The notes beneath the pieces were generated by a model that worked only from the letters and a program-made list of their open reading frames with translations, did not search any database and was not told the DNA's origin. Positions 1 to 14,520 of a DNA stretch of 64,000 bases are shown here, piece by piece. How positions within the stretch are numbered: position 1 is the stretch's first letter; every line of letters begins with the position of its first letter. Made by a program: the position numbers and the translations under genes. The DNA is taken from contig OZ022595.1 of NCBI GenBank assembly GCA_963669155.1, forward strand, positions 3,188,705 to 3,252,704, written 5' to 3'. Source of the stretch: Arbacia lixula. Its lineage: Eukaryota > Echinodermata > Echinoidea > Arbacioida > Arbaciidae.

Positions 1-158
1 GTAAAAACGAACAGGTTTTCGATGACGCATATTGTGCAAATCGTCACTGTGCAGAGCGTGTTTACGGTAAAATGAAAACATTACATTCAACTTCCGGGTT
101 GCAGGGTCAACAACTAGCATGCATTGCGAGAGATCTAGGCTGTGATCCAGGCTGCAAG

Positions 159-3100
159 ATGGCTTCTAGCGAAGGTAAGACGATGAACTTTACTTTTTTC
201 CGAAAATCCGATTTTTTTCCCTATAATTTTGTTTGAAATATCAAGCGCCAAAAGGGAGTAATTTTAGGGCGCATTTGAGGTGTATTTGGAGAAGTTATAG
301 CTCGAAACTGACCCCCTCAGAACCTATAAAGAACCATGTTTTTGAGTAGCTTAAAGGTTTCTCTTTCGATTGACACCAAACTTGTGGCCAATGAGCACGG
401 CGGTTAAAAGCGGGAAAGACAATATTGAAGCCATGTCAAATTCTACGACCTTAATTTGCGATCGCCTGAAGTGCAAAATGCGCCCTCTCTGGCGGAAAGG
501 CGAAATGTACATAGTCCCACAAATAGTAATTTACGGGGTCTTTGGGGTATTTTGCTTGATTGTATCAGTTTTCAAAGAAATAAAGTGCCCTGTTAAATAA
601 TTGAAAACTTCTTCCTTTTAAAATGTATTTTTATGGTAAATATCTTACTGGTTGACATGAATTTGATGATGATGATGATGATGAGGAATGGATTGAAATG
701 AGAGTTGTGAGAGCAAAAATTTTTAGAAAAAAAAAGGGGGGGGGGGTATGTATACTTAGCATTGGCCCCCATATTTCATGCTTTCTATTTTTCTCCTGCG
801 CCTAAGGTTACTCAATATGAGTGGAAAGTAGAACAACCTATGCCTGGATTTAAAATACAAATAATAGTGGGAGTGGGTGGGTGTGGGGGGGGGGGGGGGG
901 CGGGGAGGATGATCCAGGAATTTCATTTTTTTTTCACGATTGCAAGGGCTTGCTTTGCCTTTGGTAGGGAGGGGAGGTTGCTATTATTGTGGGGTAGGAT
1001 CATGATTCAGGCATTTTATTATTATTTATTTTTATTATTTTTTAATTAATTAATCTATTTATTTTATTTTTTTAGGGGGGTAGGGCAGCTACTTACTTGC
1101 TGAATTTGCAAGATCTCACAATTGCGGGAGCTTGCTTTGGTAGGAAGGGGAGGCGGCTATATTGTGGGGGCCAGGTGGTTTACAAAAAAAGGGTCAGAGG
1201 TGAAAACATAAATTAAGGCACCAATTCCCATCACCTAAGCCTCAGTCACATATTAACTTTACGTTGACTTGCATCCACCGACTCCTTAGTTAGACGATTG
1301 CATACATTGGTATCCACCATGAACATTCGCAAGTGGTCGCAACGCCTGAGATAGAGGAATATGTGACTGGGGTATAATGTTTTTCTCTTTTCAATATCAA
1401 AGAACTAGGTTCTACAGGTAATACTGCCAGTACTGGGCTGACTAATGGTCAGATACTAGAGGAGCTTGAAGCCAGGACTGTAGCTGCAACAGCTAGACAT
1501 CTGAAGAGTTTATTTCCTAACAATGAGGCATCTGTTAGTAGCTTCGAAAAAGCAATCGGGAGAATTAAATCTTCCAGGAAAACACTGCTGAAAAACAAGG
1601 GAAAGGGTTCTGAAACCGAAACGCTTGACATCTTCTTGGCTCGGGAATTCTCTCCACCAAAGTGCATGCCAAACTTAAAGAAACCCAAGACATTAGGTAT
1701 TTGCACAGCACACCCTGTCTGCTCATTTGAAGCAGAGGTAAAAAAAGTTGCTGAGGAGAGTGCAGAGCTGTCAAAGGATCTGGCCTCAAAGAATGCTGCC
1801 TTGGCGTTAAAGGAAGCTTCCTTGGAGAAGGAGGAAGCAAGGAATGAGAATCTCAGAAGAGCAGCGAAACGATCAAGAGATCGTGAAGTGTACCAGAGGA
1901 GGAAGAATAAAAAGCTAGAAGAGGAGATGAACCACAATCGTTGTCAAGATGAAATCTGTGAACTTGAAGAAGAGGTAAAGGTCCTGAAAGAAGAACTTTC
2001 TGAATTGAGGGAAAGCAATAAAGATCTGGAACAGAAAGTGCAGTCGATGGAAAAGAAGGACATCATCGAGACCTGGGATCATGGGAAGCGCAGCTTCAAC
2101 ACTGCCATGACCAAGTGCGTCTACGACTTGCTCGACAACCATGTTGGAGTAGCCAAAGTTTCTGGCGTCATTAAATCTGTTATTCATCACCTAACAGGTA
2201 AAGAATGCTCCAGATTACCATCAAAGACAACGGTTGAGAACATGAGTGTACAAAGGCTGTGTGTGTCACAGGATCAACTGTCAGCCGAGTTGTCAACTGA
2301 GCGGGACACGACATTGTACACGGATGAGACTTCCAAGTTTGGCGATAAAGTCATGGGCTACCATGCGTCAACCTCGGATGACAGGTTTTACGTTTTAGGT
2401 CTGCGAGACATTGCCACAAAATCTGCCGCTGACACGCTACAGACCTTCAAAGAACTTCTGCAAGACATCGATGATGCATGCGATCACGCCAGTCCTGGAG
2501 GAAAAAAGATCCTGAGCAACATCAGAAATACGATGTCTGATAGAGCGGCGACAGAACTCAAGTGGCACGAGCTCCTCAGGAACTACAGGATTGATGTTCT
2601 TCCTACCATCATTGAGAACTGGGAGGCCATGAGTGAGGATGAAAGAGCTCCGCTAGAAAACATCACCTCCTTCTTCTGCGGCCTCCATAGCCTTGTGCAA
2701 TATGCAGAGACCTGTGAGAAGGCTCTGGACAGCGTCGAGAAGGAGTTAACCGAGGGCAAAGGTGGAGGTGCCAAGCTTAAAGGATTGGCTTTTCAGTCAG
2801 ATGGATGCGGTGTGCTCAGGTTGGTAAAAGGATGCAGCAAGGCATTTGCCAGAGGTGGCAGCGAAAAGGCAGGAGTACATGGCCACTTCAAGCTGTTTGT
2901 CCAGGATTACCTGAAGAGCAGTGGGTTGCGTACCCTTCCCCTCGTACCTTTTAAAGGTAATAGATTCAACATATTGTTCTTCAATGCTGGATTTGTCTAC
3001 TTTCTACAAGATCACATGAAGAGATTCATCGATGGGTTCGGGGCTACAAACAAGCTTCTGAAGTGTGTGCAAGCCGACCTGGCAGAGCCACTGTATGTAG

Positions 3101-4979
3101 CAGGATGTAGGGCACTCGGTCTGATTAGCAAGTTGATCACTGCTCCACTCTGGAGGTGCCTGGAAGACAAAGATGTCCACATCTTGGATCTTCCAGGAGT
3201 CTACAAGAAGTTAGAAGATGCGATCAAGAGAGGCTCGGAGCATCCAGAAGCATTCATGGAAGGACACATTCGGCCACTGGAAGATGTAGAGGAAGATGCA
3301 GTGTTCAGGCTTCTTATCCAGCCATGTGAGAATGATGGCCTGACTGCAATAGTGCTTCAAAACATGCTGCCTGCACTTTGTAAAGTCATGGCAGCACACA
3401 ATTCTCACATCGCTGACGTCAGTGAAGAGGAAAGAGAATCTGCCAAGAGTGTGGCGAAACACAACAAGTTTCCAGAACGCGTATTTGCGTATCTTGATCA
3501 ACAAATGCGGACAAGGCCAAATACAACTCTTCTGGTCCATGAGGCAACAATTATGTTCAGTCTCAATAAGACTAGTGACTGGTTGAAGTCATTATCACCT
3601 CAGAAGGCCGAGGACCTTGTCTGTTCAGCAAGGAAGAGAGCAAGGAATCTCCGGAGTCTCTTCAAGGAGCGCTCTGAGATCATTCGTCAACAGAAGATGA
3701 AAGCCCTTGAGGAGAGGGAGCGGGAGAAGGAAAGAAAAGAGGAGAAGAGGAGAATCGATCTGGAGCACTTCACACAAGAAATAAACTATTATGGGCTGTG
3801 GCAGTCAGAGCGAGAGGTCGATGAAATGCTCAACACCTTGTCTTCTCCCAAACAGAAGGTTGATGCTCTGAAGGCCCAGTTGCGCTTTAGGCAGCATGTA
3901 CTACGCCAAGCACATCCAAGACCAGAAGTCTTCTTGTTCAGCACCAAAGGTGTACCTCATACATGGGATGTATTAGCCACGAACGTCAAGTCATTGGTCC
4001 ATCAAGCCTTCACGCTGCCTTCAGCAAGTGCTCCTGAGGGTGAACTCCCATTACTGGTTGGCAAAAGGGTAAGAAGGCCCGAGAAAAAACTGTTTAAAAA
4101 TTGAGGGAAAGGCTAAAATTAAAATGTAAACAATCCAAATTCCTCTTAAAATGAAAGAAGTCTTATGAAAGAATTTAACAAGTACTTTAATGAATTATAT
4201 TCATAAGGGTATACATCTATTGCAATGTTTATCACTCCAACTTACAATGTACAGACTGAAATGATTGATTCAACATGTTACATTATATCTGATTTGTTTC
4301 ACTCTTTGATGTATATGATATTGCATGTAATAAAGCTTGTTTGAAAACAAACGTTCTGAAGTATGTTGTCTTCATGTGTCTGGTTTTCTTCATTCAAGGC
4401 CTTTTCTTTGTTTTACAGTCACCTGGAAAGAGGAATGACAGTAGTCAGGTTTATTTTTATGGTTTCATTTTTGTATTGAGTGGTGTGAAAAATATTGTAA
4501 TGTATAATTTCATTTTCATTCTCACTTCATTTTATCTCCTTTTTTAAGATTCATTTTAATTTGTTATGAATAAACTGTATGAATTGTTTTCATGTTTACA
4601 GACTATTATTTTTGAGAGTGTGAATTTGTTGTTGATGCTTGCAATTACATGTATGATTTACAGTTTATGAGTTAATTTGCGTGTCTTGATTACAGAGTAT
4701 GATTTCTTTTATGTTGCCTTGACTAAGAAAAACTGTATGATGCATGATATTCAAGACAATTTTGATTGAATGAAAATGACAGAAATAAACAAACTATTAT
4801 TGATCTTATCCACACAGATACAGCATCGTTTTGACAACCAACAGTACTCTGGGAAAGTCTTAGGACTTGTACCAGGTTATCCAGATTGGTACAACGTAAA
4901 GTATGACGAGGACGATGCAATCTACACATACCGCCTTCTCGACGACTACCAGCAGGGTGACCTGAAAATTGTTTGTTAG
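159..4979 (+). CDS. Transposase-derived protein with coiled coil and Tudor-like C-terminus (3-exon model)
   Basis: Model: exon 1 159-174, exon 2 1418-4068, exon 3 4818-4979, giving 942 aa. Exon 1 starts at an ATG in good context and ends at G|GTAAGA. Exon 2 follows TTCTACAG and keeps the frame. Its donor AGG|GTAAGA joins, phase 0, to exon 3 after CACACAG. Residues ~110-220 are a charged coiled coil. A probable RNase H-fold core follows, with D308 (YTDETS), D380 (MSDRAATE) and a CxxH motif at C426-H429, as in hAT/KDZ-type transposases. The third acidic residue was not assigned. Exon 3 encodes 53 residues with a Tudor-like pattern (GKVLGLVPGYPDWYNVKYD). Reading through the exon 2 donor adds 12 codons to a stop at 4102-4104, with AATAAA at 4329, a possible short isoform. 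AATAAA at 5006 follows the full-length stop. Intron 1 holds G-runs near 735 and 885. No terminal inverted repeats were found, so a living transposon and a domesticated gene are both possible. Confidence 0.68.
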
Positions 4980-5370
4980 GTAAATGCAAGCTTGCATTGG
5001 TCAAAAATAAAAATTGCTCTAAACTGCTTATTCAAGATGCCATATTTTTTTCTGGAAAAATGAATAATTACTTCGTGAAGTAAATATTCATGTTGAATAC
5101 ATTTTCAAAAGTGCCAATGGTATTGGTAGACCTATGAGGACAATTATTTTGTTTTGAAATGCTGTACTTAACACAAGTTTTCATTTCACTTTTCACAGAT
5201 AATTCTCCTGTGCTACACCTTGGACATGTTTTCCCCTTATCCTCAAGACTGAATCTGAATGTTTCTTTCGTAAGTATAAGTGACAGAATGCTTGGAGTTT
5301 GAGAATTCTTAATCAATTTTATTTTAAAAAAATGACATAGATTGTAAACATAGATCATTGCTCCTTTCAG
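4980..5370. other. 3' UTR / intergenic
   Basis: AT-rich. It contains a polyadenylation signal (AATAAA, 5006-5011) shortly after the stop of the preceding gene. A pyrimidine-rich stretch ending CTTTCAG leads into the first unit of the tandem array. No ORF is supported. Confidence 0.5.
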
Positions 5371-7583
5371 GGCTGATGTTGGTATTTCTCTCCTTTTTCT
5401 TTCTCAACAAAAGCTTGACTCCAGCAAGCATCCAGCTGGTTACTCCGCCTTGACGCCCCCTTCTCCGAACCCTGTCCCATGATTGGAGTATACCAGGCAA
5501 GGGTCTGCTGCAGAATAAAGGTAACTAAAGTGAACAAAATAATCAATATGAATTCAATGACATAGAGAAATTGTGATCATATAACATTTATTCTTTCAGG
5601 GCTGATGTTGGTATTTCTCTCCTTTTTCTTTCTCAACAAAAGCTTGACTCCAGCAAGCATCCAGCTGGTTACTCCGCCTTGACGCCCCCTTCTCCGAACC
5701 CTGTCCCATGATTGGAGTATACCAGGCAAGGGTCTGCTGCAGAATAAAGGTAACTAAAGTGAACAAAATGATCAATATGAGTTCAATGACATAGAGAAAT
5801 AGTGATTATATAACATTTATTCTTTCAGGGCTGATGTTGGTATTTCTCTCCTTTTTCTTTCTCAACAAAAGCTTGACTCCAGCAAGCATCCAGCTGGTTA
5901 CTCCGCCTTGACGCCCCCTTCTCCGAACCCTGTCCCATGATTGGAGTATACCAGGCAAGGGTCTGCTGCAGAATAAAGGTAACTAAAGTGAACAAAATAA
6001 TCAATATGAATTCAATGACATAGAGAAATTGTGATCATATAACATTTATTCTTTCAGGGCTGATGTTGGTATTTCTCTCCTTTTTCTTTCTCAACAAAAG
6101 CTTGACTCCAGCAAGCATCCAGCTGGTTACTCCGCCTTGACGCCCCCTTCTCCGAACCCTGTCCCATGATTGGAGTATACCAGGCAAGGGTCTGCTGCAG
6201 AATAAAGGTAACTAAAGTGAACAAAATAATCAATATGAGTTCAATGACATAGAGAAATTGTGATCATATAACATTTATTCTTTCAGGGCTGATGTTGGTA
6301 TTTCTCTCCTTTTTCTTTCTCAACAAAAGCTTGACTCCAGCAAGCATCCAGCTGGTTACTCCGCCTTGACGCCCCCTTCTCCGAACCCTGTCCCATGATT
6401 GGAGTATACCAGGCAAGGGTCTGCTGCAGAATAAAGGTAACTAAAGTGAACAAAATGATCAATTTGAGTTCAATGACATAGAGAAATAGTGATTATATAA
6501 CATTTATTCTTTCAGGGCTGATGTTGGTATTTCTCTCCTTTTTCTTTCTCAACAAAAGCTTGACTCCAGCAAGCATCCAGCTGGTTACTCCGCCTTGACG
6601 CCCCCTTCTCCGAACCCTGTCCCATGATTGGAGTATACCAGGCAAGGGTCTGCTGCAGAATAAAGGTAACTAAAGTGAACAAAATAATCAATATGAATTC
6701 AATGACATAGAGAAATTGTGATCATATAACATTTATTCTTTCAGGGCTGATGTTGGTATTTCTCTCCTTTTTCTTTCTCAACAAAAGCTTGACTCCAGCA
6801 AGCATCCAGCTGGTTACTCCGCCTTGACGCCCCCTTCTCCGAACCCTGTCCCATGATTGGAGTATACCAGGCAAGGGTCTGCTACAGAATAAAGGTAACT
6901 AAAGTGAACAAAATGATCAATATGAGTTCAATGACATAGAGAAATAGTGATTATATAACATTTATTCTTTCAGGGCTGATGTTGGTATTTCTCTCCTTTT
7001 TCTTTCTCAACAAAAGCTTGACTCCAGCAAGCATCCAGCTGGTTACTCCGCCTTGACGCCCCCTTCTCCGAACCCTGTCCCATGATTGGAGTATACCAGG
7101 CAAGGGTCTGCTGCAGAATAAAGGTAACTAAAGTGAACAAAATAATCAATATGAATTCAATGACATAGAGAAATTGTGATTATATAACATTTATTCTTTC
7201 AGGGCTGATGTTGGTATTTCTCTCCTTTTTCTTTCTCAACAAAAGCTTGACTCCAGCAAGCATCCAGCTGGTTACTCCGCCTTGACGCCCCCTTCTCCGA
7301 ACCCTGTCCCATGATTGGAGTATACCAGGCAAGGGTCTGCTGCAGAATAAAGGTAACTAAAGTGAACAAAATAATCAATATGAATTCAATGACATAGAGA
7401 AATTGTGATCATATAACATTTATTCTTTCAGGGCTGATGTTGGTATTTCTCTCCTTTTTCTTTCTCAACAAAAGCTTGACTCCAGCAAGCATCCAGCTGG
7501 TTACTCCGCCTTGACGCCCCCTTCTCCGAACCCTGTCCCATGATTGGAGTATACCAGGCAAGGGTCTGCTGCAGAATAAAGGC
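5371..7583 (+). repeat. Ten-copy 229-bp tandem array with exon-like units
   Basis: Units start at 5371, 5600, 5829, 6058, 6287, 6516, 6745, 6974, 7203 and 7432, an exact 229-bp period. Each has a ~150-bp core preceded by TTTATTCTTTCAG (acceptor-like) and followed by GTAACTAAAG (donor-like), then a ~79-bp spacer. Cores are almost identical (one visible substitution, in unit 7). Spacers fall into two main types differing at a few sites. Each core ends with AATAAAG, so it also carries a polyadenylation signal. One frame of the core stays open 37 codons to a TGA; another encodes a short hydrophobic peptide. It could be a tandemly duplicated exon, a set of alternative terminal exons, or a satellite whose unit happens to look like an exon. 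Confidence 0.9.
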
Positions 7584-7887
7584 AACTAGAGTAAACAAAA
7601 TGATTCATGTAAATATAATGTTTGTGCTTAAAAACAGTTTTGAAGATATCATTATGTAGATTTTCTAACATGAATCTCTAATTTCAAAAAGTGTTCCATC
7701 GCAGCATATATCTGGCACTTCATATTTATTCTGACATGAAAAACGCACTCATATCTATGCATATGATCTGCATAAACAGATAAATATGTTTTTAGAGTTC
7801 TTAAGATATATTTGAATTAGGAACATGATGAAATTTTAAAAAGGTGTTAAATATGTTATTTCACTTGTACAAAAAACAATAGACCAA

Positions 7888-8251
7888 TTATATCCATGCA
7901 TCACTGCTGTGAAAATCTTCATGAAGTTCGGTGAAATATAATGCAAATTGCAGCTAATTAAATATGCGTTAATTTGCATACTCAAGGTAAACCTTATAAA
8001 AGCATACTGTTAAAGTGTAGAGCAACTCATAAGCTTTAATATGAATGGTCATAAGATACACTTTTTAAAATTCTCTATGTAATCACTGTTCTGAAAATCT
8101 TTGAAATTTTCGGTGGAAAAATATGCAAATTTTGACTCATTAAATATGCATTAATTTGCATATTCAGGATAAACGTCAAAAAACCGTTATTTTAAAGTAT
8201 AGAGCAACTCATAAGCTTCAAAATGAATGGTCACAAGATACATTTTTTTCT
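7888..8251. repeat. Two diverged ~180-bp tandem units
   Basis: Two head-to-tail units share the blocks CTGTGAAAATCTT / CTGAAAATCTT, TTAATTTGCATA and GAGCAACTCATAAGCTT. No coding potential. The flanks 7584-7887 are plain AT-rich sequence. Confidence 0.7.
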
Positions 8252-8305
8252 GGAAAAAAAAAATAATGTGGCATTGCTACTATAAGGAGGCCTCTAGCCT
8301 CCTGT

Positions 8306-8350
8306 TTAAGGTTTGGGGGCGGGGCCTATGACCCCGCCCCCAAACCTTAA
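8306..8350. other. Perfect 19-bp GC-rich hairpin (copy 1)
   Basis: The arm TTAAGGTTTGGGGGCGGGG is followed by the loop CCTATGA and the exact reverse complement of the arm. The same hairpin occurs at 62210-62254. A shorter hairpin (AGGAGGC / GCCTCCT) lies just upstream in this copy. Confidence 0.85.
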
Positions 8351-8587
8351 CCTCGTTGCTAAGGCAAGTCGGTAAAGTGCATAATAACCGGAATAAAAAT
8401 AAAGGATAACGATAAAGAAAATTCTGACGAAATCAAGAGGTGATCTGTCGATTGCACCTAAAATAGGCCTGTAGGCTGTACTGTAGCCGAGGCTACATGC
8501 TGTAGTTTACCCGTTTGATATCGGCCGAGCGCTAGCAAGCACGAAAAAAAAAGCAGAACCAGACAGAAGAAAAAAAAAACACTTTAC

Positions 8588-8715
8588 CTATACTGTAAGA
8601 CTTTGAGCTTGGACAACCCCAGAGGAAAGTCTGCTATGTTTTGCATGAGATACACATGCAGACGATCCTCATCAAATCGATGTTGTTCTCTGACTTCACT
8701 GGCGTCACTTGCCAT
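8588..8715 (-). pseudogene. Orphan duplicate of ACAD11-like exon 1
   Basis: ATG at 8715 opens a 128-nt exon ending AG|GTAAAG, the same length and phase as the real exon 1 at 62497-62624. One Leu-for-Met difference is visible. No further ACAD11-like exons lie below it on the minus strand, only the tandem array and the transposase-derived gene. It looks like an exon copy without a gene, unless it acts as an alternative first exon or is an assembly duplicate. Confidence 0.7.
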
Positions 8716-8757
8716 GATTTAGCTTCAGTTTCTTGCGACTTGCTCTATGATCAATGC

Positions 8758-10432
8758 AAGGGCCGGTGTCACCGCGTCAGGTGGCACCCGCGTCAGATGA
8801 CTAGATTTTTTATGGTGTCGCTGAAGAAACCCACAGATGGAAAAAGATGCATCATGCTAACGCTATTGTTTGTAGATATCCGATGACTAGAAGACACCAT
8901 AATAATTTTTTTATTTATCTCCTACATTCATTTTTGTATTGTATCCTCAAATGTTCGGATGAATTTTACGCTGACCGTACCTGGACATCTGACGCGAAGC
9001 AAAATCGCAGCGTAGCGAACTCGAAATTCGCTCGCGCGTGCGTGCTTTTTGAGGGCCATAGTGTAGGAATGTTAGTACATATGTATACCCCATAGCTAGC
9101 TGCAGCTAGCTGCACGTACGTCTAGCTGAGTGAGTGTTATTATGTACCATAGTACCACGTTAAGCCCTGGGCTACTCCAGCTATGACCAGCTTGGAATAC
9201 AGTTGACTCTGAAAGTGATCTGCGAGGTTGGTTAGCAGATTTTGACGAGACTTCCTATGTTCTGTAACTTCTGTTGTCATTTTTCGAGTCTGCAAAGTCA
9301 TCATTGCACTTTATTGTTGCCATGTTGGCTATCGGAAGACGCCTCACTTTTGCAGGAGCAAGTGCAACAACAGCACTCAGCACTGCACTTACGTGCAGCT
9401 GAAACTAGTGACATCAAGCATGTCAGGTAAGTAATCTGTTAGTATTACTATTAATTAGTAACGTGGGGCCTGTTTCTGCATTAGAATGCCAGCGGCATCT
9501 GATTTGGAACTCACGTTAGCGCCAATAATGCTAAACTGATTCTCGAAGAGAATGCTAAGTCGGATATCAGTGACAGTGACATCTCGTATATAGATTACTG
9601 GATCAGAATTTTCAGACAAATTGATAGCCTTTCTCTCTAAACTCTGCAATAATTAATAAAATATCAGGTTGAAATGATTGTGATTTTTTTAAATACGGGG
9701 CGAAGTATTGTTTAAAAATGTGATTAATCTATGGCTTGATGTATAACGTATCATTTTCATGAAGATTGGTGTGCCATAACTGCCATCATCTCATTTTCTT
9801 CTGTTAAATCAATTCATCGATTTTCTTTAATGCTTTTCATTTTGGTCATATTTGTGTTGAAAGATACCATGTAAATGATAGTCTTGCAAACATGCCATTC
9901 TTAAAATAAATGTCTGAATATTGAAGAAAGGGGTTATCACATGTGTTGATATTCACAACTGAAGCAAAAATCTTAATCACACATAGTCTAGACTTCATCA
10001 TTCAAAAATAAATAAGCGAACACGAAAGAATTTTCAACATTTAACAGTGTTAAAAATGTTGGATTGCCTAGACTAGCCCTCTGATCTACGGAATGCTCTA
10101 ATCATAGTCAACATTTTGAAATATTTGTTATCCTTTTCATGAATCTCGCCTTCAATGGAGTGATATTAAACAAGCAAACCTCTTTCCCCACCACAGCTGA
10201 TTTTATGTTTAGCGAATTTTGACAAAATGCAGCAGAAATGTTATCATAGAACGTCCGATCGAGAACAATAGATACGACAGGGTCCGAGCAGTTCCAGCAT
10301 TTAGAGCTGAGGGTACAGTTCGAGAATCACCTCAGTGCTACATGTAACTATCGGAGTTAGAGCTAAGGTTAGAGTTGTCATCGTGTCGAGAAACGCGCCC
10401 ATGGTTGTAACTTTATGACTCTGTCTAATCAT
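8758..10432. other. No supported gene; one orphan exon candidate
   Basis: Mostly AT-rich unique sequence. At 9356-9426 a 71-nt open stretch is bounded by CACTTTTGCAG and CAG|GTAAGT. It would encode a Gln/His-rich peptide (EQVQQQHSALHLRAAE). Its splice sites look good, but I recognise no protein and cannot tie it to the TLE exons downstream. Confidence 0.35.
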
Positions 10433-11515
10433 AACATACTGAATGGGAACTTCTACTTTTGGCTTTCTCTCTATTCAAATAGTTCTATTTTGTCAAAATC
10501 ATGACAAAATAATGATATAGTAGCAACCTTATTCAGTTGTTGAGAGTTCTATCAATCATTTTAATACATGTACCAGAGACTGTACCAGACTGTGTAATCA
10601 TAACATACTGAATGGAACCCTCCAATTTTCTGCACTCTCCTTTTTAATGAGTCCTACTTTGTCAAAATCATGACAAAAATAATGATAACGCAGTACTTCC
10701 CATTATCAAATTGACTTGATATTCTATCAGTGTAACATATGACAGGCGTCAGTCCGGTACCATGAGCGTTAATCCAGTACCAGACTGTTTAACAACATAC
10801 TGAATGGAGGCTTCCAAGTTTCGCTTTCTCTCCATTCGAATAAGTCAAATTTTGTGAAAATCAAGACAAAAGAATGATTGATATAGTAGCAGAGTTGATT
10901 TCGTATCCTATCAGTTTAACACATGATGAGCGTCAATCCGGTGCCACGAGCTTTAATCCAGGATCATACTTTTAATCATAACACACTGATTTGAAACCTC
11001 TAATTTTTGCCTTATCTCCTTTGGATGAGTGCAATTTGTCAAAATCATGACAAAATAAAGATAAAGTAGCACCCTTATCGAGTTGATTTTGTATTCTTTT
11101 ATATCATGAGCGTCATTTCAGTGCCAGACTGTTTGATATAATCATAACATACTGAACAGAAACTTCAAATTTTTGCTTTCTCTCCTTTCCAATGAGTCTA
11201 ATTTCTCAAATTTATGACAAAATAAATTTTAAGTAGCACCCTTATCAGGTTGATTATGTATTCTTTCATTTTAACATATCATGAGCGTTAATCCAGTACC
11301 AAACTGTTTTATATATTCATAACATACTGAACAGAAACTTCAAATTTTTGCTTTCTCTCCTTTCCAATGAGTCTAATTTCTCAAATTTATGACAAAATAA
11401 AGATAAAGTAGCACCCTTATCAGGTTGATTATGTATGCTTTCATTTTAACATATCATGAGCGTTAATCCAGTACCAAGCTGTTTAATTACATCATACTGA
11501 ATGGAAACTTCTATT
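10433..11515. repeat. ~7 diverged tandem units of about 170-190 bp
   Basis: The phrase CATAACATACTGAAT, or a close variant, recurs near 10433, 10607, 10795, 10977, 11146, 11320 and 11490. Each is followed by a CTTTCTCT block, a TCATGACAAAATAA block, and CATGAGCGTTAATCCAGTACC. Reverse-complement fragments occur near 15395-15500 and 16720-16800, so the unit also disperses. Confidence 0.75.
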
Positions 11516-11519
11516 GTCC

Positions 11520-11660
11520 ATTGATTGTAACTCCTGTGGGATGACAGCCAATGAAGTCATAGGATTGTAGCTGTTGCCATGGTTCCCTTGACCAGTGATT
11601 GTAACTACTCTGGGATGACAGCCAATGGACTCAAACGATTGTAGCTGTCACCATGGCACA
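11520..11660. repeat. ~73-bp tandem duplication
   Basis: Two copies of a segment containing GGGATGACAGCCAATG and GATTGTAGCTGT, ending CCATGG. Nothing coding is seen. The stretch 11661-12012 is ordinary intron-like sequence ending in the TLE acceptor. Confidence 0.65.
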
Positions 11661-11967
11661 TGAACATAGGGAACTCCATAGAAACCACTTGGTTATTGTA
11701 GCAGCAGGTTAAACACCCCGTTCTTCTGGCCCCTCACTGCTAAACTCTTTATTTAACAAATGAACACGAACTAACAAGAACCAATTAGCCTCTTTTTTGT
11801 ACGATTTAATAGTAAAGTACATGATCATATGGCTTTTCTCATCAAAATATAAATGTACTAAAAGGAAATAAGTCTGCAGTTTTTACTATTTCACAGTTAA
11901 CCTCTTAAATTGTTGCGGAATTACTGCAATACATGTTGTGATTATCAACCTGACAAGGGTATTTTGA

Positions 11968-14520
<2,553 letters not shown>

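Larger units (their letters stand above)
8289..8757. repeat. Second copy of the ACAD11-like promoter/exon-1 segment
   Basis: This segment is nearly identical to 62194-62668, in the same orientation. It contains a GC hairpin (8306-8350), some AT-rich intron sequence and a copy of exon 1 on the minus strand. Similarity stops sharply at both ends, so it is a bounded ~470-bp duplication and not a diffuse repeat. Confidence 0.85.

Noticed and set aside
762..1049. 95-aa ORF with a poly-Gly run
   Set aside because: It comes from a G homopolymer inside intron 1 of the transposase-derived gene, with no protein-like sequence.
1449..3540. Minus-strand ORFs across the transposase-derived gene
   Set aside because: Antisense shadows of exon 2, rich in Ser/Phe/Leu from reversed Glu/Lys codons.
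4341..4547. Hydrophobic 68-aa ORF
   Set aside because: Lies in intron 2 / alternative 3' UTR, AT-rich, with no good start context.
5371..5520. Spliceosomal or other small RNA gene in the array unit
   Set aside because: I compared the unit on both strands with remembered U1-U6 and U3 signatures and found no match.
5371..7583. CRISPR-like array (regular repeats and spacers)
   Set aside because: The whole 229-bp unit repeats, the spacers are near-identical to each other, and the setting is an animal genome with introns.
8641..9095. Plus-strand ORFs over the exon-1 duplicate
   Set aside because: They are shadows of the minus-strand exon copy and its promoter.
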